Source: Microvirga rosea (GTDB taxonomy: Bacteria > Pseudomonadota > Alphaproteobacteria > Rhizobiales > Beijerinckiaceae). Taken from it: DNA of 64,000 nt. The notes beneath the pieces were generated by a model, which worked only from the letters and a program-made list of their open reading frames with translations, was not told where the DNA came from and made no database searches. The position numbers and the translations under genes were made by a program. Of the stretch, positions 46,801 through 54,734 are shown piece after piece (position 1 is the stretch's first letter; each line of letters starts with the position of its first letter). Where the stretch lies: the NCBI RefSeq assembly GCF_020595095.1, contig NZ_JAJDOP010000001.1:558001-622000 (forward strand), read 5' to 3'.

Positions 46801-47083
46801 GCGCGCGTCCGCCACCACGTTCGGCGAGAAGAGCGACGAGAGCCCGGGTGGCACGTCGTGTCGGGACATAGATCGTGACATCCGAAAGGGCCGAAGGGTC
46901 GTCGGAAAGCGGCCCCACGAGCCGGCCGTCGATCAGCGCGTCGACCAGGGTCGGAAGAAACGGGCACCCGGTCGGGATCGAGAAAACGTGTCGGGATGGA
47001 TCGGGCGCTCGGGCGCTTTGGTCCGAAAAAAGATCATCGCCCTGTGGTGGTGCGGATCCTCGGTTTCGGATCGTACGCGACAT
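43838..47083 (-). CDS. addB: double-strand break repair protein AddB (alphaproteobacterial type)
   Basis: A 1081-residue partner of AddA with a degenerate helicase-like N-terminal half and a C-terminal nuclease (GTIIHEVLG, then the metal site IIDFKTGQPPG near residue 950). Bacillus AddB binds a [4Fe-4S] cluster through four cysteines around its nuclease. Here I find only two cysteines, both in the N-terminal half, so the cluster is absent. TIVPTRRATRAL-like and VVLGGLDEGTWPP segments are typical of the alpha AddB family. It starts 9 bases after the murU stop and overlaps addA. Confidence 0.95.
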   Translation of the reverse strand: MSRTIRNRGSAPPQGDDLFSDQSARAPDPSRHVFSIPTGCPFLPTLVDALIDGRLVGPLSDDPSALSDVTIYVPTRRATRALVALLAERGGGRAQLLPRIVPLGEADEAEFEMTGLEGTPLAEVASLKPPIPPLERRLILTRLIQRWSAQVDRTLLQLGPDVPFLVPGSPADAISLAGDLESLMDAFTTESIDWHALEGAVDADYSEYFRITRNFVQIVSENWPRILGERQASDPAARRGALIAAEARRLLRDRPNVPMIVAGSTGSIPATATLIAAIASLPRGAVVLPGLDTDLDEESWASIGDIADSETDPVHSHPQAALRRLVDTYLRTPRSHITILGRAPEPAQARNRLLSEALRPAATTDRWSHIPTGERLALAEAGCADLTVIEAADEREEAFAIAVALRETLVEPGRTAALVTPDRALATRVAAELARWGIAIEDSAGLALSDTPAGRLARLAADAAADDVKPLPLLALLAHPLVRLGWTRDTVDRAASVLEIGVLRGPAPAPGFQGMRAALAQNRADAGHRTPRPRKRLTAEEWDLADELLQRLEIAFGDFIPARRGEDILDLIGLTEDHRRTIAALADRPPEEAERDDREPSMEALEALFDDLQYSEIRKEEDQPLQGRFADYPAFFTALAKQQTLSPSPRATHRRLKIFGLLEARLLSVDRVVLGGLDEGTWPPRTVTDSFLNRPMRARIGLAPPERRIGQTAHDFVQALGTRDAIITRAQKRDGSPMVPSRFLQRLKAFTGREAWERMVRTGERYRRLAHSLDTPAPAVPLARPRPMPDPALFPRTLSVTEVEILLRDPYSIFARHILKLDALDAVAVAPTAADRGTIIHEVLGTFAKDYPRALPELALEDLLGRGADAFAGIEEAFPELYAEWWPRFTRLATAFVDWERTRRPGLMEIYPERSGALAIPLPDGAIFTLRARADRIEHRRDGGFTIIDFKTGQPPGVREVYAGFSPQLTLEAMMLMRGAFKGLPIAKDTPDLVYIHTTGGREPLKEREIKPGRDETRTNAEIVEEHRRRFEGMIARYAKGETPYVSRPFPKYARRFSEYDHLARVKEWSLASNGGGEGFE

Positions 47084-47092
47084 GATGAGACC

Positions 47093-47827
47093 TCACCGCT
47101 TGCTGGCGGCAAGGCACTCTTCCGCCTCAGCAATGGCCTGAGGCTCACCAACATGCAGCCATTGCCCATCGAGGCGCAAGCCGTAGAGACGGTCCCGCGC
47201 AATGGCGCGGTCATAGAAAAAGTTCGCCGAAAAGGGCCCATCCGGTGTGTCGACGACGAGCTCCGGCCTCATGATCGCAACGCCCGCGTAGACGAAAGGC
47301 ACGGTTTCGCTGCCTTTGCGCCGCTCCAGCCGACCCGCGGAATCCATGCTGAAATCGCCAAGACCCTCATACCCAATGCTTGTGGATAACGGCGCGACGA
47401 GCATCAGCACGTCCATCTTTTCCGGGTTCCAGGCCTCCATGAGGCGCAACAGATTCGGCCGTGATCCTTCGATCCAGATGGAATCGGAGTTGAATGTGAT
47501 GAAAGGCCCGGAGCCGAGAAGCGGGAGCGCCTTCCTCACGCCACCGCCGGTTTCCAGCACCGCGTCCCGTTCGTCTGAAATGACGATGTGCGGCACTTTG
47601 CGTGTGCGTAAGTGCGCTTCGAGCATGTCGGCGAAGTGATGAACATTCACCACGACGGTGGCGATTCCCGCTTCGTGCAGCCGGTCGAGGGCAAAATCGA
47701 TCAACGTCCGTCCACCGACTTTGACGAGGGGCTTGGGCATCGTCGCCGTGATCGGGAGCATGCGCTTTCCCAGTCCGGCGGCGAGAACGATGGCGGTGGT
47801 GGGAGCGGTGCGGGAAGCGTCGGACAA
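47093..47827 (-). CDS. murU: sugar-1-phosphate nucleotidyltransferase (MurU-like)
   Basis: A 244-residue nucleotidyltransferase. The signature IVLAAGLGKRMLPITATMPKPLVKVGGR at residues 13-40 binds the nucleotide and metal, and FNSDSIW near 114 is a second metal site. MurU makes UDP-MurNAc from MurNAc-1-phosphate in a cell-wall recycling route that bypasses fosfomycin-sensitive MurA. Assignment to MurU rests on the AmgK-type kinase domain encoded just upstream, its known partner in Pseudomonas and Caulobacter. A different sugar nucleotide is possible. Spacing to both neighbours is 8-9 bases. Confidence 0.85.
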   Translation of the reverse strand: MSDASRTAPTTAIVLAAGLGKRMLPITATMPKPLVKVGGRTLIDFALDRLHEAGIATVVVNVHHFADMLEAHLRTRKVPHIVISDERDAVLETGGGVRKALPLLGSGPFITFNSDSIWIEGSRPNLLRLMEAWNPEKMDVLMLVAPLSTSIGYEGLGDFSMDSAGRLERRKGSETVPFVYAGVAIMRPELVVDTPDGPFSANFFYDRAIARDRLYGLRLDGQWLHVGEPQAIAEAEECLAASKR

Positions 47828-47835
47828 GGAGGGAC

Positions 47836-49431
47836 TCAGGAACCGGAGGAAATGTCGTCCGCGGGAGGATGCGGAATGAGACGGGGCAGGTATGCCTCGT
47901 ACCAGGCACGCAGCCGCGTCAGGGCGGGATGGGCAAGATTGCGGGCGAGATAGGTCTCGATCCGTGGCAAGTGCCTGAGGTAATGGGGTTTGCCGTCGCG
48001 CCGGTCGAGACGGGCGAAGATCCCGAGGATTTTCGTGGCCCGCTGCGCGCCCATGATCGCATAGGCGCGGGCGAAGGCCGCCACGTCGAAGTGCGGATCG
48101 CTGGCCTTGCGTTCACGGGCGTAAAGCCCGATCAGCTTCAGTTCGAGATCCGGCGTCACCGTGGTCCGCGCATCCTGAAGAAGAGACGCGACGTCATAGG
48201 CGGGCGAGCCCAAGACCGCGTCCTGGAAATCGATGATGCCGACCCGTTGCAGACCTTCGCGCTCCGGCATCCAGATCAGGTTGGGCGAATGATAGTCGCG
48301 AAGCGTCCAGGTCGTCGGACCCGACAGAATTTCCGCCAGGGTGTCGGTCCACAGATTCACGAACTCGGCACGGGCGGAACCGGACAACAGGCTGCCGATG
48401 ATGTGCGGCACATACCAGTCGGGCAGAAGTTCCACCTCGATGAGCATGGCTTCGAGATCATAGGATGGAAGAGCATATTCCTGCTCCCCCGCCACCGGCA
48501 GGACTTCTGGAAGGGCGAGGCTGTGCAGGCGGGCCAGCACGCGCACGGCTTCCGCATAGCGTTCCGGAATGGGGCCGTCGGCGGTGACGACGGGTTCGCT
48601 GCCGAGATCCTCGAGAATCAGAAGACCGGTATCCAGATCCTCCCCGTAGATTTCGGGCGCACTCAGTCCGAGATTGCGCAAGCCCTTGTCCATCGCCACG
48701 AAGGCATGAACGGTTTCCGCCAGTTTCGCGATGGTCGTATAGGGTTTGCCGCGCCGAACCGGAGGGCCCACCGGCCGGGGCGGTGAGATCATCAGAAGGG
48801 CGGTTTCGCCGTTGGGCCTGACCAGCCGCTCATAGGAGCGGATGACGGACGCGTCGCCGGGCATCGGAACCCGGATCGCATCGGTCCAGCCACTTCGCTC
48901 CACAAGGGCATAGAACGCCCTCAACCGCCGGAGGCGGGCACTGAAGCCGCCCGTTCCGGTGATGATGGCGATCCGGCCCGCGCCCGCGCCGCCCGGTGCG
49001 AAATCAAGGTGAAGATCGAGGCGCTCCGCCTTGAGCGCGTCATCGGCGCGCTCCGGCCATTCCACGAGGGAAATGGCATTCTCCGTCAGCTCGCCCCACC
49101 CGAGCTCATCGAGTTCGTGACCTCCCGACAGACGGTAGAAGTCCGCGTGAACGACCGGATGGTGCGCTCCCTCGTAGGATTGAACGAGGGTGAAGGTGGG
49201 GCTTGGAACCTCGAGCTCCGGATCCCCAGCCAGCCCACGCACCAGCGCGCGCGCAAGGGTGGTCTTGCCGGCGCCGAGGCCGCCCGAAAGCGTGACGAGG
49301 TCGCCAGGGCGCAATTCATCGATCAGCACACGGGCGAGGCGCTCCGTCGCTTCCTGGTCGGGCAGGGCCAGGATCCAGGATGGATCGTGCCATTCGTCTT
49401 GCGCGGTCATGAAAGCCAATCCCTTCGCCAT
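47836..49431 (-). CDS. fusion of TsaE (tRNA t6A ATPase) and AmgK-like sugar kinase
   Basis: A 531-residue two-domain protein. Residues about 10-165 are TsaE, the ATPase of the threonylcarbamoyladenosine tRNA-modification complex, with Walker A SGGLGAGKTT, SPTFTLVQSY and HADFYRL. Residues about 175-520 are an aminoglycoside-phosphotransferase-like kinase with catalytic LRDYHSPNLIW and metal-binding IIDFQDAVLGSPAYDVASLL. It fits AmgK, which phosphorylates MurNAc and GlcNAc at C1. With murU next door it would form the recycling pair. The fusion is, to my knowledge, recurrent in alphaproteobacteria. ATG 49431 has GGAG 5 bases upstream; ATG 49410 is an alternative. Confidence 0.9.
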   Translation of the reverse strand: MAKGLAFMTAQDEWHDPSWILALPDQEATERLARVLIDELRPGDLVTLSGGLGAGKTTLARALVRGLAGDPELEVPSPTFTLVQSYEGAHHPVVHADFYRLSGGHELDELGWGELTENAISLVEWPERADDALKAERLDLHLDFAPGGAGAGRIAIITGTGGFSARLRRLRAFYALVERSGWTDAIRVPMPGDASVIRSYERLVRPNGETALLMISPPRPVGPPVRRGKPYTTIAKLAETVHAFVAMDKGLRNLGLSAPEIYGEDLDTGLLILEDLGSEPVVTADGPIPERYAEAVRVLARLHSLALPEVLPVAGEQEYALPSYDLEAMLIEVELLPDWYVPHIIGSLLSGSARAEFVNLWTDTLAEILSGPTTWTLRDYHSPNLIWMPEREGLQRVGIIDFQDAVLGSPAYDVASLLQDARTTVTPDLELKLIGLYARERKASDPHFDVAAFARAYAIMGAQRATKILGIFARLDRRDGKPHYLRHLPRIETYLARNLAHPALTRLRAWYEAYLPRLIPHPPADDISSGS

Positions 49432-49440
49432 CGCCGCTCC

Positions 49441-52014
49441 TTATTCTGCCGCCAATGGCGGAACCGCGTGGGACGCGGAGCGACCGTCGGAGGGGGATTC
49501 GTATCGTCCGTTGGGGAAGATGCAAGTCACGATGGTGCCCACGCCGGGGGTGGAGGCCAGCTCGATGCGTCCGCCGTGGAGCTCCACGAAGGAGCGGACG
49601 ATCGACAATCCCAGTCCCACCCCCCGGTGGCGCGTTCCAAGCGTATGGCTTTCGAAACGGTCGAAGATTCGCGCCTTGATCTCGGGCGGAATGCCGCGAC
49701 CCTCGTCCCTGACCTCGAAAATCACCTCGCTGCCGCTCTTGCGCGCCGAGACCGTGATGCTCTGGCCGGGCGACGAGAAGCCGACCGCGTTGGACAGGAG
49801 ATTGAACAGAATCTGCCTGACGCGTTTCCCATCGGCCACGAAGGAGCCGATATCGCTCGGCGCATTGATGATGACCTGAAGCGAGGATTCCGCCAGCCGG
49901 TCCTCAAGGCCTCGCATGGCCGCCTCGATGGTCGAGCGGATATCGACGACTTCCGGCGTCAGCTCGAGAGAGCCCGTGTCGATGGACGCAAGATCGAGAA
50001 TATCGTTGAGAATTGCCAGCAAGGAGGCCGACGAGCGCATGATGTGATCGGTGTAATCGCGCTGGCGCGGATTGAGCGGGCCGATCGTCTCCTCGCCCAG
50101 AAGCTGTGCAAAGCCGATGACGTTCGTGAGCGGCGAGCGGAGCTCGTAAGACACGTGGTGCACGAACTCGTCGCGCAGGCGCGAGGCTTTCTCCAGCGCC
50201 TCGTTGCGCTCCGTCAGCGCCCGTTCCACGTTCACGCTTGCCGTAACGTCAATGAAGGTGAGGAGCGTCGCGCCGTCGGGCAGCGGTTGCGCGGCGCAAT
50301 CGAGGGCGGTGCCGTCCCGCCGCTCCATCCGGCAGCCGAAACCCATGCGCATGTCGGGCAGGCCTGCAACCGCGCCGCGAATGTCGATCCACGGTTCGTC
50401 CTGAGGGGCCAGCACACGGCATGTCTTGATGACGGCATCGATATGTGGATGATCCGCGATCAGCTCCGCAGGCAGGTTCCACAGGTCCATGAAGGCCCGG
50501 TTGGACAGTTTGAGGCGCCCGTCCGAACCGAACACCGCAACACCTTCCTTCAACGTGTCGAGGGTTTCGCTTTGGACGCGCGTCAGCGCCGTGACCTGCG
50601 ATTCCAGCTGAATATGCTCGCTGACGTCGTCGAACAGATAGGTCACGCCGCCTTGGGGGTTGGGGTTCATCACGACGCGCAAGGTCCGGCGGTCAGGCAG
50701 ATGCCACCAGGTTTCCTGGGAATCAACGGCGCGGTAACTGGCAAGGATTTCGGTCTTCCAGGCGCGGAAGTCGGCCTGCTCCGGCAATTTGCGGGCCGCA
50801 TAGAGACGGTCGAGCACTTCGCTGTCGGTCGGGCGCGAGCTGAGAAACGCGGCGTCGAGACCCCAGAGCTGCTGATAGGCCGCATTGCTGAAGATCAGCT
50901 GTTGCGACCCGTCAAAGATCGCGACTGCCGTCGGAAGCTGATCGAGGGTCCGAACATGCGCATCCATCTGCCGCTGCAGATCCGTGCGTACCGCTTCAAG
51001 TTCCGAGACGTCGATGGCGATGCCGGCGCTCCCGCCGGGAGTCGGATGTTCCACGACGTCGAGGATCGAGCGTTGCCCCGCCATCACGGCCGTGACCCGC
51101 GCCGTGAAGGTCGCTCCCGTCCTGCGCTGTCGCCGGGAATCCTCCCGGGTCCGCTCGCCGAGAAGGTCGAGGGAGCGGGCCGCCGCATCACCGACATCGA
51201 AGGCCTCGATGGAGCGCAGATAGGCTTGGTTCGCCCAGATGAGTTTGTCGTCCTCGTCCCGGATCCAGAGGGGATAGGTGATCGCGTCGAGCAGAGTCGT
51301 CATGGCGCGCAGATCATCCTGCGCCACCGCCAGATCGGACCGCACCGTCAGGAGCTCGGCCCGGTCGATCGTCACATCGCGCAGGCGCAGGATCGCCCGC
51401 CCGCCTACCGTGCGCCCTTCCACATCGAGGAACCGATTGGCCAGGGTCCTGGCCGTCAGGCGGAAGGACTCGCCCCGCTGCCGCAATTGCTCGAGCGCGC
51501 CGTCGATGGTGGCGGCGTCGGTCGGGGCCAGCCAGGCCCCGAAAGCCAGGGCGCGCTTGGCGGGCGCTCCGTTTCCGATAATGGACGGATCGCCCTCGAA
51601 ACGCGGCTCCGCATCGCGGCCGTACCAGCTCACCAGAAGCTGGCGCTCGGAACCCATCAGAAGGCTTGCGAGATCGTCCGCTCCGCGAAGGGACATCACT
51701 TCGGCCCGAAGGGCCCGCTCGACCCGCGCATGACGGCGCTGTTCGCGCAGGAGCATCAGAGCCGTCGTGGTCGAGAAGGCCACAAGGCCGAAGAACAGCC
51801 CGAAATAGGCTGCGTTCTCGAGCTTCCAGCCGCGAAGAAAGCCGATGAGGCCGGCCGTCCGCTCGGCCAGGGCATAGGGCAGCTCCGCGGCGAGCGCGGG
51901 CCAGGAAATTCCGGACAGAAGGGTTGCGACCAGGGGAGCCCGTAGGGACGTGGAGGCAGCCAGGCGCGATTCGCCTGATCCTTCACCGTCGCGTTGCTCC
52001 CTGTCGCGGGCCAT
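49441..52014 (-). CDS. divL: DivL-type multi-PAS pseudo-histidine kinase (Tyr in place of the phospho-His)
   Basis: An 857-residue membrane-associated kinase-like protein. A membrane segment at about 66-88 (NAAYFGLFFGLVAFSTTTALMLL) is followed by a coiled coil and several PAS-type domains (roughly 110-230, 240-360, 365-480, 485-600). The dimerisation box reads EFVHHVSYELRSPLTNVIGF: the position normally His is Tyr623, exactly as in Caulobacter DivL (HxSYELRTPL). The HATPase domain is intact (NLLSNAVGFS, DEGRGIPPE, GVGLGLSIV). DivL binds DivK and tunes CckA and so CtrA activity. ATG 52014 (MARDREQRD) is chosen; TTG 52056 is an alternative. It heads a tight leftward operon. Confidence 0.93.
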   Translation of the reverse strand: MARDREQRDGEGSGESRLAASTSLRAPLVATLLSGISWPALAAELPYALAERTAGLIGFLRGWKLENAAYFGLFFGLVAFSTTTALMLLREQRRHARVERALRAEVMSLRGADDLASLLMGSERQLLVSWYGRDAEPRFEGDPSIIGNGAPAKRALAFGAWLAPTDAATIDGALEQLRQRGESFRLTARTLANRFLDVEGRTVGGRAILRLRDVTIDRAELLTVRSDLAVAQDDLRAMTTLLDAITYPLWIRDEDDKLIWANQAYLRSIEAFDVGDAAARSLDLLGERTREDSRRQRRTGATFTARVTAVMAGQRSILDVVEHPTPGGSAGIAIDVSELEAVRTDLQRQMDAHVRTLDQLPTAVAIFDGSQQLIFSNAAYQQLWGLDAAFLSSRPTDSEVLDRLYAARKLPEQADFRAWKTEILASYRAVDSQETWWHLPDRRTLRVVMNPNPQGGVTYLFDDVSEHIQLESQVTALTRVQSETLDTLKEGVAVFGSDGRLKLSNRAFMDLWNLPAELIADHPHIDAVIKTCRVLAPQDEPWIDIRGAVAGLPDMRMGFGCRMERRDGTALDCAAQPLPDGATLLTFIDVTASVNVERALTERNEALEKASRLRDEFVHHVSYELRSPLTNVIGFAQLLGEETIGPLNPRQRDYTDHIMRSSASLLAILNDILDLASIDTGSLELTPEVVDIRSTIEAAMRGLEDRLAESSLQVIINAPSDIGSFVADGKRVRQILFNLLSNAVGFSSPGQSITVSARKSGSEVIFEVRDEGRGIPPEIKARIFDRFESHTLGTRHRGVGLGLSIVRSFVELHGGRIELASTPGVGTIVTCIFPNGRYESPSDGRSASHAVPPLAAE

Positions 52015-52327
52015 CCCCTGCTGTCCTTTCTCAAGTGGCGCCTTGCGCCAAGCCAAAGCAATCCTGATTCCGGTGCGTCGTTCGACGCCGCCGAAACGGG
52101 TCCTGTGTTGCCATGAACGGAACTGCGTCCCGGTTTCGTCAAACCTGACACCACCGGACGAATCGCGTTCACTCTAGACCACCCCTGACTCCGCCAGGAA
52201 GGGGGTTAAGGTCGCCTTAAGGTTCCTTTGGAAAACCTGTGCACAAGCCGCCGATGCGCATTGCAGCGGAGGCGGGTCTCAGGGTCAAGCCTGTCGAATC
52301 GGAGGGGCCAAGTCCGAGAAAGGCATG
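52015..52327 (-). other. divL upstream region
   Basis: About 310 bases between the ahcY terminator and divL with no supported gene. It contains a perfect CtrA-type site (described separately) and several GANTC sites suited to CcrM methylation, for example GACTC at 52187-52191. The divL promoter must lie here. Confidence 0.6.
52206..52220 (-). promoter_or_regulatory. CtrA-type binding site, TTAA-N7-TTAA
   Basis: TTAA (52206-52209), seven bases (GGTCGCC), TTAA (52217-52220): a perfect match to the CtrA consensus and fully palindromic. It lies about 190 bases upstream of the divL start. I found no other complete copy when scanning the TTAA words of the window by eye. Confidence 0.65.
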
Positions 52328-52354
52328 AAAAAACCCGGCCGAGCCGGGTTTTTC
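52328..52354 (-). terminator. Rho-independent terminator after ahcY
   Basis: AAAAACCCGGC (52329-52339), loop CGA, GCCGGGTTTTT (52343-52353). The 11-bp stem carries a T-run on the minus strand and starts 23 bases past the ahcY stop. Confidence 0.92.
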
Positions 52355-52375
52355 CGAGGCGATCAGACAGGTTGC

Positions 52376-53806
52376 TCAGTAGCGGTAGTGATCCGGCTTG
52401 AACGGCCCGCTTTCGGAAACGCCGATGTAAGAAGCCTGATCCGGACGCAGCTTGGTGAGCTTCACGCCGATCTTTTCGAGGTGCAGGGAGGCGACCTTCT
52501 CGTCCAGGTGCTTGGGCAAGGTGTAGACCTTGCGCTCGTACTTGCCCTGGTTGGTGAAGAGCTCGATCTGGGCCAGGGTCTGGTTCGTGAACGAAGCCGA
52601 CATCACGAAGGACGGATGACCCATGGCGTTGCCGAGGTTCACGAGGCGGCCCTCGGAGAGCAGGATGATGCGGTGACCGTCCGGGAACGCGATCTCGTCG
52701 ACCTGCGGCTTGATGTTGTTCCACTTGAGGTTCTTGAGGCCTGCAACCTGGATCTCGTTATCGAAATGGCCGATGTTGCAGACGATGGCACGGTCCTTCA
52801 TCGCCCGCATATGGTCGATGGTGATCACGTCCTTGTTGCCCGTCGCCGTCACGAAAATATCGGCGCGGGGAGCCGCGTCCTCCATGGTCGTGACCTCGTA
52901 GCCTTCCATGGCGGCCTGAAGGGCGCAGATCGGATCGACCTCCGACACCAGCACCCGGCAGCCCGCCTGGCGCAGGGAAGCGGCCGAGCCCTTGCCCACA
53001 TCGCCGAAGCCGGCCACCATGGCGACCTTGCCGGCCATCATCACGTCCGTGCCGCGGCGGATGCCGTCGACCAGGGATTCGCGGCAGCCGTAGAGGTTGT
53101 CGAACTTCGACTTGGTGACCGAGTCGTTGACGTTGATCGCCGGGAAAAGGAGCTTGCCTTCCTTCTCCATGATGTAGAGACGGTGGACGCCCGTGGTGGT
53201 CTCTTCCGACACACCCTTGATGGACTTCGCGAGCTCGGCGAACCAGCCCTTGGGCTTCTCGTTGAGCAGGCGCTTGATGAGAGCGAAGAAGACTTCTTCC
53301 TCTTCGGAGCCGGGCTTGTCGAGGAACGCTACGTCGCCCTGCTCGGCGCGCAGGCCCAGATGCACGAGCATCGTGGCGTCGCCGCCGTCGTCGAGGATCA
53401 TGTTCGGCATGCCGCCGCCGTGCCAGTCGAACAGCTTGGCGGTATAGTCCCAGTATTCCTTCAGGCTCTCGCCCTTATAGGCGAAAACCGGAATGCCGGC
53501 GGCCGCGATGGCGGCGGCGGCGTGGTCCTGGGTGGAATAGATGTTGCAGGAAACCCAGCGGATATCGGCGCCGAGAGCCTTCAAGGTCTCGATCAGCACC
53601 GCGGTCTGGATGGTCATGTGCAGCGAGCCGGCGATGCGGGCTCCTTTCAGGGGCTGCTTCAGGCCGTATTCCTCGCGGACGGCCATGAGGCCCGGCATCT
53701 CGGTCTCGGCGATCGAGATCTCCTTGCGGCCGAAATCGGCGAGGCTGATGTCTTTGACGATGTAGTCGCGCGCATCGTTCGCGCTTTTCGCGGCAGCTTG
53801 GCTCAT
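52376..53806 (-). CDS. ahcY: S-adenosylhomocysteine hydrolase
   Basis: A 476-residue NAD-dependent enzyme that splits S-adenosylhomocysteine to adenosine and homocysteine, removing the methyltransferase inhibitor in the activated methyl cycle. [14 protein letters not shown] and [15 protein letters not shown] are substrate-site motifs. [15 protein letters not shown] near residue 258 is the NAD fold and the C-terminal KPDHYRY is invariant. The length with the roughly 40-residue insertion is typical of proteobacterial forms. A palindromic operator lies 74 bases upstream, between it and the HPr gene. Confidence 0.97.
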   Translation of the reverse strand: MSQAAAKSANDARDYIVKDISLADFGRKEISIAETEMPGLMAVREEYGLKQPLKGARIAGSLHMTIQTAVLIETLKALGADIRWVSCNIYSTQDHAAAAIAAAGIPVFAYKGESLKEYWDYTAKLFDWHGGGMPNMILDDGGDATMLVHLGLRAEQGDVAFLDKPGSEEEEVFFALIKRLLNEKPKGWFAELAKSIKGVSEETTTGVHRLYIMEKEGKLLFPAINVNDSVTKSKFDNLYGCRESLVDGIRRGTDVMMAGKVAMVAGFGDVGKGSAASLRQAGCRVLVSEVDPICALQAAMEGYEVTTMEDAAPRADIFVTATGNKDVITIDHMRAMKDRAIVCNIGHFDNEIQVAGLKNLKWNNIKPQVDEIAFPDGHRIILLSEGRLVNLGNAMGHPSFVMSASFTNQTLAQIELFTNQGKYERKVYTLPKHLDEKVASLHLEKIGVKLTKLRPDQASYIGVSESGPFKPDHYRY

Positions 53807-53880
53807 GGGGCTCTCTTAGGCTCGGTTGGACCGGTAGGTTCGGCGCCGTCTTACCAGAGAGCCGGAAGGGAAGCAATCAA

Positions 53881-53902
53881 CATATAAAGATGTCTTTATA
53901 TG
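53881..53902 (-). promoter_or_regulatory. 22-bp palindromic operator before ahcY (SahR-like candidate)
   Basis: CATATAAAGA (53881-53890), TG, TCTTTATATG (53893-53902): perfect 10-bp inverted repeats spaced by two bases in an otherwise GC-rich sequence. Position and A/T-rich symmetry resemble, from memory, operators of SahR, the ArsR-family regulator that senses S-adenosylhomocysteine and controls ahcY/met genes in proteobacteria. The regulator gene is not in the window. Confidence 0.6.
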
Positions 53903-53911
53903 TTTTGCCGA

Positions 53912-54241
53912 TCACTCGTCCTCGCCGAACTTGTTCGAGACGAGGTCGTCGATGGCCTGGAGGCAGAAGGTGGCATCCTGGCCTTTTGCGGTGACGGTGA
54001 TGGTTGTGCCTTGGGCAGCCGCCAGGGTCAGGAGCCCCATGATCGAGCGTCCGCCCACGGTTTCTCCGCAACGGGTGACGGTCACGTCGGAATCGAAGCG
54101 TTCGACCGTCTGCACGAACTTGGCCGAGGCCCGGGCATGGAGGCCCCGGCGATTGGTGATCCGCAGCTCCCGGACCTGGGCGCCGTCAGGAACAGGAGCA
54201 GGCGGGCAATCGCAATCCTCGTCCGCAGAGCGGTCCATCAT
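53912..54241 (-). CDS. PTS phosphocarrier protein HPr
   Basis: A 109-residue HPr with an N-terminal extension of about 25 residues containing a CDC pair. The phosphoacceptor is His35 in RRGLHARASAKF. The regulatory serine for HprK is Ser66 in GGRSIMGLLTLAA. No sugar-specific permease is nearby, so this belongs to the regulatory (nitrogen-type) PTS of alphaproteobacteria, which links carbon/nitrogen state to HprK and ChvG/ChvI. The start is at ATG 54241 or 54238 (adjacent codons), one base after the EIIA stop. Confidence 0.95.
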   Translation of the reverse strand: MMDRSADEDCDCPPAPVPDGAQVRELRITNRRGLHARASAKFVQTVERFDSDVTVTRCGETVGGRSIMGLLTLAAAQGTTITVTAKGQDATFCLQAIDDLVSNKFGEDE

Positions 54242-54242
54242 T

Positions 54243-54644
54243 CTATTTCCCGGTCAGAACGCGTGAGGCAATGTTGATATACTTGCGTCCCGCTTCCTGA
54301 GCGTGCGAGACGGCATCCGTCAGCGTTTCCTCATCGCGGACGCTGGCCAGCTTGATGAGCATGGGCAGATTGATCCCAGCGACCACCTCGACGGAATTTC
54401 CGTTCATGCACGACAAGGCCAGGTTCGAGGGGGTACCTCCGAACATGTCGGTCAGAACCACGACCCCCTGACCCGAGTTGACCCGGCAGACGGCGGCCAT
54501 GATGTCCTTGCGCCGCGTCTCCATATCGTCGTCAGGTCCGATCGTTATCGTTTCGAGTTGCTCTTGGGGCCCCACTACGTGCTCGAGCGCGGCCTTGAAC
54601 TCCGTCGCGAGTTGCCCGTGGGTGACGAGCACCATGCCAATCAT
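54243..54644 (-). CDS. PTS EIIA component, mannose/fructose family
   Basis: A 133-residue EIIA of the mannose family, phosphorylated by HPr. It begins MIGMVLVTHGQLATEF with the phosphoacceptor His9; VVVLTDMFGGTPSNLAL near residue 63 is the family core motif. There is no fused IIB domain and no IIC/IID genes, so it probably acts as a signalling protein rather than in sugar transport. It is 90 bases downstream of hprK and 1 base upstream of the HPr gene. Confidence 0.95.
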   Translation of the reverse strand: MIGMVLVTHGQLATEFKAALEHVVGPQEQLETITIGPDDDMETRRKDIMAAVCRVNSGQGVVVLTDMFGGTPSNLALSCMNGNSVEVVAGINLPMLIKLASVRDEETLTDAVSHAQEAGRKYINIASRVLTGK

Positions 54645-54734
54645 AATGTTACTGGTCCGATCGCTCCGTTGAGCGGAGCCGCTATTTTGTGCACCGCGAA
54701 GCTAAGCGCAAGAGCATCGAAGATAAAAACTTCA

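Noticed and set aside
49009-51945. 978-codon open frame on the plus strand opposite tsaE/amgK and divL
   Set aside because: Product is Arg/Gly/His-rich with no domains; it is the antisense shadow of strongly supported genes in high-GC DNA.
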